Shown here piece by piece: positions 1-6,601 of a stretch of DNA of 8,304 nucleotides. Location: the NCBI GenBank assembly GCA_030039775.1, contig JASHUX010000356.1, positions 1 to 8,304 of the forward strand, read 5' to 3'. The stretch comes from Alphaproteobacteria bacterium (lineage in GTDB: Bacteria > Pseudomonadota > Alphaproteobacteria > ATCC43930 > CGMCC-115725). The notes below the pieces were generated by a model. The model had not been told where the DNA came from. It searched no databases and saw only the letters and a list, made by a program, of their open reading frames with translations. The position numbers and the translations under genes are program-made. Each line of letters opens with the position of its first letter. Position 1 is the first letter of the stretch.

Positions 1-1328
1 ATGCCAAGCGAGATACGCTCTTTCTCGACGTCTACGTCGAGGACACGAACCTTGACCGTGTCACCCTTGTTGTAATCCTTGATCGCCTCTTCCCCGGCCT
101 TGTTCCAATCGAGGTCGGAGAGATGGACCATGCCGTCGATGTCGCCGGGCAGGCCGACAAATAGGCCGAACTCAGTGATGTTCTTGACCTCGCCCTGAAG
201 CTCGGTACCGGTCGGGTATTTCTCCCGGAACCCTTCCCAGGGATTTTCCATGCACTGCTTGAGGCCCAAGGAGATACGGCGCTTCGCCGGATCGACGTCG
301 AGCACCATCACCTCGACCTCTTGGCTGGTCGAGACGATCTTGCCCGGATGCACGTTTTTCTTGGTCCAGCTCATTTCCGAGACATGGACAAGGCCTTCGA
401 CGCCCGGCTCCAGCTCGACGAAGGCGCCGTAGTCGGTGATGTTGGTGACGCGGCCTCGGAGCTTGGTGCCCGACGGATACTTGTTCTCGACGCCTTCCCA
501 CGGATCGGCCTCGAGCTGCTTCATACCCAGCGAAATACGGTGTGTCTCGGGATTGAAGCGCACCACCTGCACCTTGACGCTCTGGCCGATATGGAGGGCC
601 TCCGACGGATGGTTGATGCGCCGCCAGGCGATGTCGGTGACGTGCAGCAAGCCGTCCACGCCGCCCAGATCGACGAACGCGCCATAATCGGTGATGTTCT
701 TGACCACGCCGGTGAGGACCTGGCCTTCCTTGAGGCTCGCCACCAGCTCGGAGCGCGCTTCGGCGCGGCTCTCTTCAAGCACCGCGCGGCGCGACACGAC
801 GATGTTGCCGCGCGGGCGGTCCATCTTCAGGATCTGGAACGGCTGCGGCGTGCCCAGAAGCGGGGTGATGTCGCGCACCGGACGGATATCGACTTGGCTT
901 CCGGGCAGGAACGCGACGGCGCCGTTCAAGTCGACGGTGAAGCCGCCTTTGACGCGGCCGAAAATTGTGCCGTTGACGCGCTCGTTGCCCCGGAAGTTCT
1001 TTTCGAGCTGGGTCCACGCCTCTTCGCGCCGCGCCTTGTCGCGCGAGATCTGCGCCTCGCCGTGCTTGTCTTCCATCCGCTCGAGGAAGACTTCGACGAC
1101 GTCGCCCGGCTTGATTTCGGCGCCGCGTCCCGGTCCCTGAAATTCCTTGAGGGGCACGCGCCCTTCGGCTTTGAGGCCGACATCGATCAGAACCGTATCG
1201 TTCTCGATCGCCACCACAGTCCCTTTGATGACCGTGCCTTCCAGCCCGGCGCTGGCGCCAAGCGATTCATCCAACAACGCGGCAAAACTCTCCCTCGGCT
1301 TATTCCCCGCGACATCCGTGACGGCCAT
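1..1328 (-). CDS. rpsA: 30S ribosomal protein S1 (3' end cut by window)
   Basis: S1 binds mRNA on the 30S subunit and helps load it for initiation. The 442 codons visible from ATG at 1328 hold five S1 (OB-fold) repeats, at about residues 30-97, 115-180, 200-270, 285-357 and 372-442. Domains 3-5 carry the typical NITDYGAFV / NITEFGLFV strand, G-x-DGLLHV-type loops and RISLG endings. The first two domains are the divergent ribosome-binding type. Bacterial S1 of this class is usually about 560-570 aa with six domains, so the sixth domain and tail lie outside the window. The start is set by GGAG about seven bases upstream and by the N-terminal SFAALLDES motif common in alphaproteobacterial S1. 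It lies 130 bp downstream of cmk on the same strand, the usual order. No frame break is visible. Confidence 0.97.
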   Translation of the reverse strand, partial: MAVTDVAGNKPRESFAALLDESLGASAGLEGTVIKGTVVAIENDTVLIDVGLKAEGRVPLKEFQGPGRGAEIKPGDVVEVFLERMEDKHGEAQISRDKARREEAWTQLEKNFRGNERVNGTIFGRVKGGFTVDLNGAVAFLPGSQVDIRPVRDITPLLGTPQPFQILKMDRPRGNIVVSRRAVLEESRAEARSELVASLKEGQVLTGVVKNITDYGAFVDLGGVDGLLHVTDIAWRRINHPSEALHIGQSVKVQVVRFNPETHRISLGMKQLEADPWEGVENKYPSGTKLRGRVTNITDYGAFVELEPGVEGLVHVSEMSWTKKNVHPGKIVSTSQEVEVMVLDVDPAKRRISLGLKQCMENPWEGFREKYPTGTELQGEVKNITEFGLFVGLPGDIDGMVHLSDLDWNKAGEEAIKDYNKGDTVKVRVLDVDVEKERISLG

Positions 1329-1356
1329 GCGCTCTCCACTTTGCTCCCGAAAGTTT

Positions 1357-1397
1357 GGCGGTCCGGCGGCGCGGGAGACGCGTCCGGAAAGTCCGCC
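1357..1397 (-). promoter_or_regulatory. Hairpin in the rpsA leader
   Basis: Between cmk and rpsA, reading the minus strand, GGCGG (1397-1393), a four-base bulge and TCCGG (1388-1384) pair with CCGGA (1366-1362) and CCGCC (1361-1357), giving ten pairs; the inner part can add a few GCG/CGC pairs. It ends 28 bases before the rpsA ATG and is not followed by a T run, so it does not look like a terminator. S1 is known to repress its own mRNA in enterobacteria through leader structure. A similar role here is inference, since GC-rich leaders often fold by chance. Confidence 0.35.
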
Positions 1398-1458
1398 GTC
1401 AGGGTCGGGCGCGGCGGCGATGCCCGGTATTCATGGCGGATAGGAAAGCCGTTTCCGC

Positions 1459-2091
1459 TTACCGTTTCGTGACGGCGAGTGTATCGGCGATGGCTGCCAG
1501 CGCCGCGGCGAATACCGCATCGGCATCGAGCGTGCTGGTATCGATCACGATGGCGTCGTCGGCCGGAACCAACGGCGCCGCCCGACGCACGCTGTCGCGT
1601 GCATCGCGGGCTTTCATATCCGCAAGAACGCGCTGGTATATAGCCCCGCCGGCGTCCCCCTGCAACTCCCGGGTACGGCGCAGGGCTCGGGCCTCGGCGG
1701 TCGCGGTCAGGAACAGCTTGGCGTCGGCGTCGGGGCAGATCACGGTCCCGATGTCGCGGCCGTCGAGCACCGCGCCGCCGGGCCGCTGGGCGAAATTGCG
1801 CTGAAAGTCGAGCAACGCCTCCCGCACCGCCGGCATGGCCGCCACCACCGAGGAGGCGGCGGTGACGTTTTCGTCGCGCAGCCGCCGGTCCTCGAGCATC
1901 GAGAGGTCGAGCGCCTTGGCGGCACGCTCGGCGGTGGCGGGGTCGGCGGGATCGCCCATGCCCAGCGCCTCGAGCGCGACGGCGCGATAGAGGCTGCCGG
2001 TGTCGAGATGGGCGATGCCGAAATGCTGGGCGATGCGGCGCGCGATCGTGCTTTTGCCGGCGCCGGCCGGTCCGTCGATGGCGATGATCAT
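1459..2091 (-). CDS. cmk: Cytidylate (CMP/dCMP) kinase
   Basis: Transfers phosphate from ATP to CMP or dCMP in the cytosol, for pyrimidine nucleotide recycling. The 210-aa protein begins with the P-loop GPAGAGKST (residues 7-15). It then has DTGSLYRA (30-37), part of the CMP-binding segment, the DENVT stretch (73-77) and DGRDIGTVI (110-118), all diagnostic of the bacterial Cmk family. [13 protein letters not shown] precedes the lid region. Length is slightly under the usual 220-230 aa, with no motif missing. Its ATG overlaps the aroA stop codon (ATGA, 2088-2091), which points to translational coupling with aroA. The aroA-cmk-rpsA order is widespread in proteobacteria. Confidence 0.97.
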   Translation of the reverse strand: MIIAIDGPAGAGKSTIARRIAQHFGIAHLDTGSLYRAVALEALGMGDPADPATAERAAKALDLSMLEDRRLRDENVTAASSVVAAMPAVREALLDFQRNFAQRPGGAVLDGRDIGTVICPDADAKLFLTATAEARALRRTRELQGDAGGAIYQRVLADMKARDARDSVRRAAPLVPADDAIVIDTSTLDADAVFAAALAAIADTLAVTKR

Positions 2092-3425
2092 GCCGGGCGG
2101 ACGGTCGCGCCCGCGCCGTTCATGAGCGCGGCGAAACCGGGGAAACTGGTCTCGATGGTGGCGCCGTCGTCGATCCGCGTCGCCTGCTGGGCCGCCATGC
2201 CCATGACCAGGAACGACATGGCGATGCGGTGGTCGAGCTTCGCCGCGATCGCGGCGCCGCCGGCGGGCGGCTTGCCGGTGCCGTGGACGATGAGGCTGTC
2301 GCCCTCGACCGCGACCGTAACGCCGCTCGCGGCGAGACCGGTCGCCGTCGCCGCCAGCCGGTCGCTCTCCTTGACGCGCAGCTCTTTTAGGCCGTGCATC
2401 GCGGTGCGGCCTTGCGCAAACGCGGCGGCGACGGCGAGGATGGGATATTCGTCGATCATGCGCGGCGCGCGCTCCGCCGGAACCGTCACGCCGTTGAGCG
2501 CGCCGGCACGCACGACGATGTCCGCGATCGGTTCGCCGCCTTCGACCCGCCGGTTCTCGTACGTTATGTCGGCGCCCATTTCGGCCAGCGTCTCGAACAA
2601 TCCCGTCCGCAGCGGATTGAGGCCGATATTCGGCAGGGTCAGTTGCGAGCCCGGCACCACCAGCGCCGCCACCAGCGGAAACGCGGCCGACGACGGATCG
2701 CCGGGCACGGTGAGATCGGACGCGACCAGCTCCGGCTCGCCCGTGACGGTGATGCGGCGCCCATCCGTGCCGTCCGCGACTGCGACCGTCGCGCCGAAAT
2801 GGCGGAGCATGTTTTCGGTGTGATTGCGCGTCGGCTCCGGCTCGATTATGCTGGTAGCGCCCGGGGCGCTCAACCCGGCCAGCAGGATCGCCGACTTTAC
2901 CTGCGCCGACGGCACCGGGAGTCGGTATTCGATCGGCAGTGGTTCCTTGGCGCCGATCACGGCGAGCGGCAGGCGCGAACCGTCACGCGCGACGAACCGC
3001 GCGCCCATCGCCGTCAACGGTTCGGTGACACGTGCCATCGGCCGGCGGCACAGCGATTCATCGCCGGTGAAAAAGCTGATGAACGGATGCGTCGCGACCA
3101 GGCCCATCAATAGCCGCGCGCCGGTGCCAGAATTGCCGAGATCGAGCACGGCGTCCGGCTCCGCCAAGCCGCCGACACCGACCCCGTGCACGGTCCAGAC
3201 GCCGTCGGCGCCGCGTTCGATCGGCACGCCGAGGCGGCGCAATGCGCGCGCGGTGTTGAGCACGTCCTCGCCTTCAAGCAAGCCCGTGACGCGCGTAGTA
3301 CCGACCGCCAGCGCCCCGAAGATCAACGCGCGATGCGACACCGACTTGTCGCCGGGAACCGCGACGCGCCCCGACAGCGCGCGCGCCTTGGCGGCGATCA
3401 ACGGCGTTGCGGTGCTTGCGTTCAT
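2088..3425 (-). CDS. aroA: EPSP synthase (3-phosphoshikimate 1-carboxyvinyltransferase), class II-like
   Basis: Condenses shikimate-3-phosphate with phosphoenolpyruvate in the sixth step of the shikimate pathway. From ATG 3425 the protein is 445 aa, normal for the family. Visible motifs: PGDKSVSHR (24-32, substrate-binding Lys/Ser/Arg), LLEGEDV (49-55), GNSGTG (97-102), RRPM (127-130), SAQVKS (173-178), RNHTE (200-204), [10 protein letters not shown] (242-251), the catalytic DEYP (325-328), LRVKESDR (349-356) and the C-terminal [12 protein letters not shown]-x-K, R-x-H-x-E and GDKS resemble the class II (Agrobacterium CP4-like) enzymes, but residue 100 is Gly where CP4 has Ala. The frame stays open to 3572. 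I prefer 3425 because homologues begin near this point and the upstream extension resembles no family sequence. The ribosome binding site is weak. Confidence 0.96.
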   Translation of the reverse strand: MNASTATPLIAAKARALSGRVAVPGDKSVSHRALIFGALAVGTTRVTGLLEGEDVLNTARALRRLGVPIERGADGVWTVHGVGVGGLAEPDAVLDLGNSGTGARLLMGLVATHPFISFFTGDESLCRRPMARVTEPLTAMGARFVARDGSRLPLAVIGAKEPLPIEYRLPVPSAQVKSAILLAGLSAPGATSIIEPEPTRNHTENMLRHFGATVAVADGTDGRRITVTGEPELVASDLTVPGDPSSAAFPLVAALVVPGSQLTLPNIGLNPLRTGLFETLAEMGADITYENRRVEGGEPIADIVVRAGALNGVTVPAERAPRMIDEYPILAVAAAFAQGRTAMHGLKELRVKESDRLAATATGLAASGVTVAVEGDSLIVHGTGKPPAGGAAIAAKLDHRIAMSFLVMGMAAQQATRIDDGATIETSFPGFAALMNGAGATVRPA

Positions 3426-3502
3426 GCCGGGCAATATCCATATCGCGGGCGTCGGCGCCACACGAAAGCCGAGGACGGGGCGGGTGCCACGCGATTTAGC
3501 TT

Positions 3503-3531
3503 TTGACACGATAGTAGGATCGTGGCAATTG
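3503..3531 (+). promoter_or_regulatory. Candidate promoter of the FYDLN_acid gene
   Basis: A perfect -35 hexamer TTGACA sits at 3503-3508. At a 16-17 base spacing lies GCAATT/CAATTG (3525-3531), a weak -10, which is common in high-GC alphaproteobacteria. Transcription would start near 3538, about 35 bases before the TTG start codon. The -10 assignment is uncertain. Confidence 0.45.
3507..3524. promoter_or_regulatory. Inverted repeat in the aroA / FYDLN_acid divergent gap
   Basis: CACGAT (3507-3512) and ATCGTG (3519-3524) form a perfect dyad with a six-base spacer. It overlaps the end of the TTGACA box and fills the -35/-10 spacer, so a bound protein could block this promoter and possibly a divergent aroA promoter. 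No known operator is recognised. Six-base arms alone can occur by chance. Confidence 0.4.
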
Positions 3532-3571
3532 GCCGGCCACCCGCGAGATGCAGCGAGCGTGGAGGGTATCA

Positions 3572-4009
3572 TTGGCTAAGGCGGAATGGGGTTTGAAGCG
3601 GCTGTGTCCGAATTGCGGGACGCGCTATTACGATATGCGGCACGATCCCATCGTCTGTCCGAAATGCGGCGCGCACTTCGATGCCGAGGCGGTGGTGAAG
3701 ACACGGCGCGTGCGCACTCAGACGGTGACGGAGACGGCACTGGGTCCGATCGTGGCCGAGGATGTCGATCCGGAATTGGTTGCCGCCATCGCCAGCGAAG
3801 ACGTGCCGGACGCGCTGCCGCCTGAAGGCACCGCGGTCGAAGTCGAAGGCGAGGAAGACGCCGAAACCGAAGGCGAGGGCGACGAGGCCGCCGAGGGCGA
3901 AGAAGGCGAGGAAGAAGAGGAAGTGCTCGAGGATGCGTCCGAGCTCGGCGAGGACGAAGACGACATGGCCGAGGTCATCGAGAACGTCGACGAGGAAGAG
4001 GAACGTTGA
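3572..4009 (+). CDS. FYDLN_acid (TIGR02300-type) zinc-ribbon protein with acidic tail
   Basis: Small conserved alphaproteobacterial protein of unknown function, 145 aa. The N terminus has KRLCPNC (Cys12, Cys15) and IVCPKC (Cys29, Cys32), a CxxC-x13-CxxC zinc ribbon. The family hallmark FYDLN appears as the variant YYDMR (19-23), followed by the conserved DPIVCPKCG. From about residue 75 the chain is low-complexity and extremely acidic (Glu/Asp runs such as EEGEEEEEV), ending DEEEER, as in the family. I choose TTG at 3572 because GGAGGG (3561-3566) lies five bases upstream and the protein then begins [13 protein letters not shown], like family members. The in-frame ATG at 3548 lies upstream of that site and would bury it in the gene. 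It is divergent from aroA and 71 bp before tRNA-Ala. Zinc binding is inferred from the cysteine spacing only. Confidence 0.9.
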   Translation: MAKAEWGLKRLCPNCGTRYYDMRHDPIVCPKCGAHFDAEAVVKTRRVRTQTVTETALGPIVAEDVDPELVAAIASEDVPDALPPEGTAVEVEGEEDAETEGEGDEAAEGEEGEEEEEVLEDASELGEDEDDMAEVIENVDEEEER

Positions 4010-4032
4010 CGGCCGCGCCGCGGCAGCGGTAA

Positions 4033-4062
4033 TTGGCGTTTCGCCGCCGATAATTATATGAT
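4033..4062 (+). promoter_or_regulatory. Promoter of tRNA-Ala
   Basis: TTGGCG (4033-4038) and TATGAT (4057-4062, five of six consensus bases) are separated by 18 bases; TATATG (4055-4060) is an alternative -10 at 16. The predicted start near 4069 leaves about 12 bases before the mature tRNA. The bases after the -10 are GC-rich (CGGCGC), the discriminator type seen at stringently controlled stable-RNA promoters. Stringent control is inferred. Confidence 0.6.
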
Positions 4063-4080
4063 CGGCGCAACGACTTTCCC

Positions 4081-4156
<76 letters not shown>

Positions 4157-4161
4157 AATTT

Positions 4162-4199
4162 GAAGGGCTTGGCCGAAAGCGGCCAAGTCCTTCGATTTT
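4162..4199 (+). terminator. Intrinsic terminator after tRNA-Ala
   Basis: A 14-bp stem (4162-4175 with 4180-4193, one G-U pair) closes an AAAG loop and is followed by GATTTT (4194-4199). It begins five bases after the tRNA CCA. The core GGGCTTGGCCG-loop-CGGCCA recurs in the hairpin after the protease gene at 5437-5457. Confidence 0.85.
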
Positions 4200-4229
4200 G
4201 TGCGGAACCGATCCGCCAGGCCTCCGCAC
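4200..4229. other. Second hairpin after the tRNA terminator
   Basis: GTGCGGA (4200-4206) and TCCGCAC (4223-4229) are perfect seven-base inverted arms around a 16-base loop. The 3' side reads CGATCC...CCTCCGCACCA, loosely like a tRNA 3' end, but no D or anticodon arm can be drawn. It has no T run. It may simply extend the terminator structure. Confidence 0.3.
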
Positions 4230-4338
4230 CATTTCGCCTCTCGGTTTGCCGGCTGTGCCGACGGGAGCGAAGCGACTATCGATCCGGCGCGTTGTATCGG
4301 CTACATTTCGTCACCGCTTGCTTCCGGGGGGATGGAAC

Positions 4339-5400
4339 ATGGGGCGCTGGCTTCTCGGCTTGTTGGCCACAGGGTTGGTCGTGGCCTTGTTAGGACCGGC
4401 GACGGCGCGGGCCGAGAGTCCTGATTGCAATCATCCGTCGAACCTCGCGCAACAGACAATTTGCTCGCATCCCGAGCTGTCTGCGAAGGATGGGGAGTGG
4501 ATGGGCCTCCTTGAACAGTTGCACGAGCATCAGTCGGCGACGGATTTCGACGCGGTGGTGCGGGAAGAGCGGCGCTGGATCGCGATGCGCGATATTTGCC
4601 GCGCCGACGTGCGCTGCATTAGCCAATGGTACGATCAACGGCTCTGGATACTGCGCGGTGCCATGGCCGGCGCGTCACAGGCTCCGGCCCAACGCGAACA
4701 GACCGCGGCTCCGTCCACGCAACGGGCGATCCCGGCCCAGCCCCAGCGCGTGAAAATCATCGCCACCGGGACGGGCTATATCGTGACCGCGGATGGCGCG
4801 ATCATCACCAATAATCACGTCATCGCGGAGTGCCCGGACGATGTCACCGTGCAACTGGATCGGCAGCAATCGAAGGGCGAGGTTATCGCGCGCGATCCGC
4901 GGAACGATTTGGCGCTGATCACCTCAAAGCTTCAACCGCGTGTCGTGCCGGCATTACGCACGGGCGTGCGGCTGGGCGAGAACATCGTCGTGTTCGGCTA
5001 TCCGATCCCGGAATTTCTCGCCAGCTCCGGGAACTTCACCGTCGGCAACGTCACCGCGACCGAAGGTCTCAAGGACGATACCGGCCACGTGCAGATTTCC
5101 GCGCCGATCCAGCCGGGCAACAGCGGCGGCCCGGTGCTCGATCAGGACGGCAACGTCGTCGCCACGGTCGATTCGACGCTTAATGCAATCAACATGGCGA
5201 AGGAGACCGGCAATATATCCGAGAACGTAAACTTCGCGATCAAGGAAACCGTGGTGGAGAATTTCCTGGACGCCAACGGCGTGCGCTATAGCACGGCGGC
5301 GCTGTCGGCGCCGATGCAGGCCCCCGATCTGGCGGACCGTGCGCGTACGTTCACGGTATTCATCTTCTCCACGTGCGTCGTCGACAAACAGTCCAATTAG
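4339..5400 (+). CDS. Secreted trypsin-like serine protease with N-terminal LprI-like domain
   Basis: Probable periplasmic protease, 353 aa. Residues 1-25 are a signal peptide (MGRWLLG, a long Leu/Val core, cleavage after ATARA). Residues 30-110 resemble the lysozyme-inhibitor LprI / DUF1311 domain: Cys30, Cys42, Cys87 and Cys93, an AQQTIC-x2-PEL motif and ERRWIAMRDIC-type ending, likely two disulfides. A Gln/Pro/Ala-rich linker follows (about 112-137). The protease domain (about 140-310) is of the HtrA-like S1C type, with a visible triad: His160 in NNHVIAEC, Asp190 in DPRNDLALI and Ser262 in PGNSGGP. There is no PDZ domain, unlike DegP. The ATG at 4339 has GGGGGG about nine bases upstream and gives the clean signal peptide; the frame is open upstream to 4198 but that stretch is not signal-like. 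It is a single gene between two terminators. Whether the LprI-like part inhibits lysozyme or folds against the protease is unknown. Confidence 0.88.
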   Translation: MGRWLLGLLATGLVVALLGPATARAESPDCNHPSNLAQQTICSHPELSAKDGEWMGLLEQLHEHQSATDFDAVVREERRWIAMRDICRADVRCISQWYDQRLWILRGAMAGASQAPAQREQTAAPSTQRAIPAQPQRVKIIATGTGYIVTADGAIITNNHVIAECPDDVTVQLDRQQSKGEVIARDPRNDLALITSKLQPRVVPALRTGVRLGENIVVFGYPIPEFLASSGNFTVGNVTATEGLKDDTGHVQISAPIQPGNSGGPVLDQDGNVVATVDSTLNAINMAKETGNISENVNFAIKETVVENFLDANGVRYSTAALSAPMQAPDLADRARTFTVFIFSTCVVDKQSN

Positions 5401-5432
5401 TTCCTCTGGACGACGGCGGTCGGGTCGCCGCT

Positions 5433-5473
5433 AAAGGGGCTTGGCCGGAAACGGCCACGCGCTTCTGGTTTTT
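5433..5473 (+). terminator. Intrinsic terminator after the protease gene
   Basis: TGGCCG (5442-5447) and CGGCCA (5452-5457) pair around a GAAA tetraloop. An imperfect lower stem reaches 5433/5466, and TTTTT follows at 5469-5473. It begins 33 bases after the protease stop. Confidence 0.7.
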
Positions 5474-5523
5474 ACCGCGCGCCGATCTACATTATGGGGC
5501 GTCGGCAGCCGAGGAGGTTCGTC

Positions 5524-5796
5524 ATGCAGAGTGAAAACCGGTTTTTCGACGATCTCGCCAAGGTCGCAAATGGGGCTCTGAATAATCTCGCCGGCTTCGG
5601 CAGCGAGATCGAGGCGCGGCTTCGCGATCAGGCCGAGAAAGTCCTGGCGCGAATGGACGTCGTGCGGCGCGAGGAGTTCGATGCGGTCAAGGCGATGGCG
5701 GCCAAGGCGCGCGAGCAGCAGGAAGCGCTCGAGGCGCGCGTCGCGTCACTCGAAGCCGAACTTGCCGCGCTCCGCGTCGATCGGGACACGCGCTAG
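5524..5796 (+). CDS. ubiK: UbiK / BMFP family ubiquinone biosynthesis accessory factor
   Basis: A 90-aa protein of the COG2960 family (earlier known as the Brucella membrane fusogenic protein family). In enterobacteria UbiK helps the aerobic ubiquinone pathway, probably by linking Ubi proteins to lipid. The N-terminal part (NRFFDDLAKVANGALNNLAGF, residues 5-25) matches the family's amphipathic segment. REEFDAVKAMAAKAREQ leads into a heptad coiled coil (about 47-84, EALEARVASLEAELAAL) that forms the trimer in homologues. Length is typical (80-100 aa). The start is decided by AGGAGG at 5512-5517, six bases before ATG; the in-frame ATG at 5494 lies upstream of that site. A promoter must lie in the 50 bases after the protease terminator; TACATT (5488-5493) is a possible -10 but I find no convincing -35. 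Confidence 0.9.
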   Translation: MQSENRFFDDLAKVANGALNNLAGFGSEIEARLRDQAEKVLARMDVVRREEFDAVKAMAAKAREQQEALEARVASLEAELAALRVDRDTR

Positions 5797-5879
5797 TTCT
5801 TTCGTTGTCTCATCACCTAGCGCGGCTTTGGCCCGCGCACCCAGGAATCATTTGTCACCCGCCAACAACATTCCGTGGG

Positions 5880-5900
5880 CGGCCGGGCCAAGCCCGGCCG
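5880..5900. repeat. Perfect 9-bp stem-loop in the ubiK / YbjN gap
   Basis: CGGCCGGGC (5880-5888), loop CAA, GCCCGGCCG (5892-5900). It lies 83 bases after the ubiK stop and has no T run on either side. It may end or protect the ubiK mRNA, but a classical intrinsic terminator is not shown. Confidence 0.5.
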
Positions 5901-5916
5901 GTCCGAGCGGCATGCG

Positions 5917-5935
5917 GCTGACGACTCGCGTCAGC
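5917..5935. repeat. Perfect 7-bp stem-loop with nested direct repeat
   Basis: GCTGACG (5917-5923), loop ACTCG, CGTCAGC (5929-5935). GACTCGCG occurs at 5923-5930 and again at 5936-5943, five bases apart. TTTT follows only at 5951-5954, too far for a standard terminator. With the 5880-5900 stem-loop this gives two strong hairpins within 56 bases. Confidence 0.45.
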
Positions 5936-6018
5936 GACTCGCGCGATCGATTTTGCCCCCAGATTTCTTGTACCCGATTCGCATCAACGCTTGCCACGAG
6001 TCGCAAAACCCTTCAGCC

Positions 6019-6047
6019 TAGGTATAGGTAATCGGGCCGACATTACC
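6019..6047. promoter_or_regulatory. Tandem hexamer and dyad upstream of the YbjN-domain gene
   Basis: TAGGTA is repeated in tandem (6019-6030). It overlaps the left arm of a perfect dyad GGTAAT (6027-6032) / ATTACC (6042-6047) with a nine-base spacer. This is the least GC-rich part of the gap and lies about 50 bases before the start codon, where a promoter for the YbjN/proC pair would be expected. TTGCCA at 5991-5996 is a possible -35 but no good -10 is spaced correctly. Operator function is inferred. Confidence 0.4.
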
Positions 6048-6094
6048 CCAAGATATCGAAAAATGGCCCGGTGATCGTGGTCGTATAAGGGGGA

Positions 6095-6601
6095 ATGATG
6101 ACGTCTCTGTCGCTGGCCGGCGGTCAAAATCTCGGAAATCCTATCGATCTCGCGGAAGAAATCGTTCAAGCCAATCAATGGGCGCATGACCGCGCCAGCG
6201 ACGAAGAATTGCTGGTTGAGATCGCCGGCAAATGGTCCGATTACCGGCTGCTGTTCCTGTGGCAGCGCGAAATCAGCGCGCTGCATTTTTCGTGCAGCTT
6301 CGACATGAAGGTGCCGAAGGCGCGCCGCGGCGCGATCCTCGAATTGCTGGCGGCGATCAACGAGCGTTTGTGGCTCGGCCATTTTGATTTGGTCAGCGAC
6401 GATCTGTCGCCGGCGTTCCGGCAAGGCGTCTTGCTGCGCGGCTCGGGCGGTGCCAGTGTCGAGCAGCTTGAGGATCTGGTGGACATCGCCGTGACCGAAT
6501 GCGAACGCTTCTATCCCGCGTTCCAACTGGTGGTGTGGGGCGGGAAGCCGGCCGAGGAGGCCATCGCCGTCGCCATGATCGATCCCGTCGGCGAGGCGTG
6601 A
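6095..6601 (+). CDS. YbjN-domain protein
   Basis: A cytosolic 168-aa protein resembling the YbjN family (fold related to type III secretion chaperones), often found next to proC in alphaproteobacteria; its biochemical role is not established. Visible features are the N-terminal helix NPIDLAEEIVQANQW, the strand-rich core (EIAGKWSDYRLLFLWQ, ISALHFSCSFDMKVP), the helix RRGAILELLAAINERLWLGHFDL and the ending CERFYPAFQLVVWGGKPAEEAI, close to the YxAFxxVLWGGKSPEEAI type common in these proteins. Two ATGs are adjacent (6095 and 6098). AAGGGGG at 6087-6093 fits the second slightly better, giving 167 aa. The stop overlaps the proC start as GTGA, so the two are translationally coupled. Confidence 0.88.
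   Translation: MMTSLSLAGGQNLGNPIDLAEEIVQANQWAHDRASDEELLVEIAGKWSDYRLLFLWQREISALHFSCSFDMKVPKARRGAILELLAAINERLWLGHFDLVSDDLSPAFRQGVLLRGSGGASVEQLEDLVDIAVTECERFYPAFQLVVWGGKPAEEAIAVAMIDPVGEA

Noticed and set aside
1404..1442. Short leader-peptide-like ORF (MNTGHRRRARP) before rpsA
   Set aside because: Eleven codons with no ribosome binding site and no terminator/antiterminator arrangement downstream.
1447..1459. AGCGGAAACGGCT (minus strand) repeated at 8201-8213
   Set aside because: A single shared 13-mer is expected by chance about once in a window of this size.
321..1472. Long plus-strand ORF (383 aa) opposite rpsA
   Set aside because: It is antisense to rpsA, whose protein matches S1 throughout; its own sequence resembles no family and reflects high-GC shadow coding.
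2008..3113. Plus-strand ORFs opposite cmk and aroA
   Set aside because: Rich in Arg/Ser/Ala with no motifs; the opposite strand encodes intact Cmk and AroA.
3426..3572. N-terminal extension of aroA to an ATG at 3572
   Set aside because: It would add 49 residues unlike EPSP synthases and run across the divergent promoter region up to the next gene's start codon.
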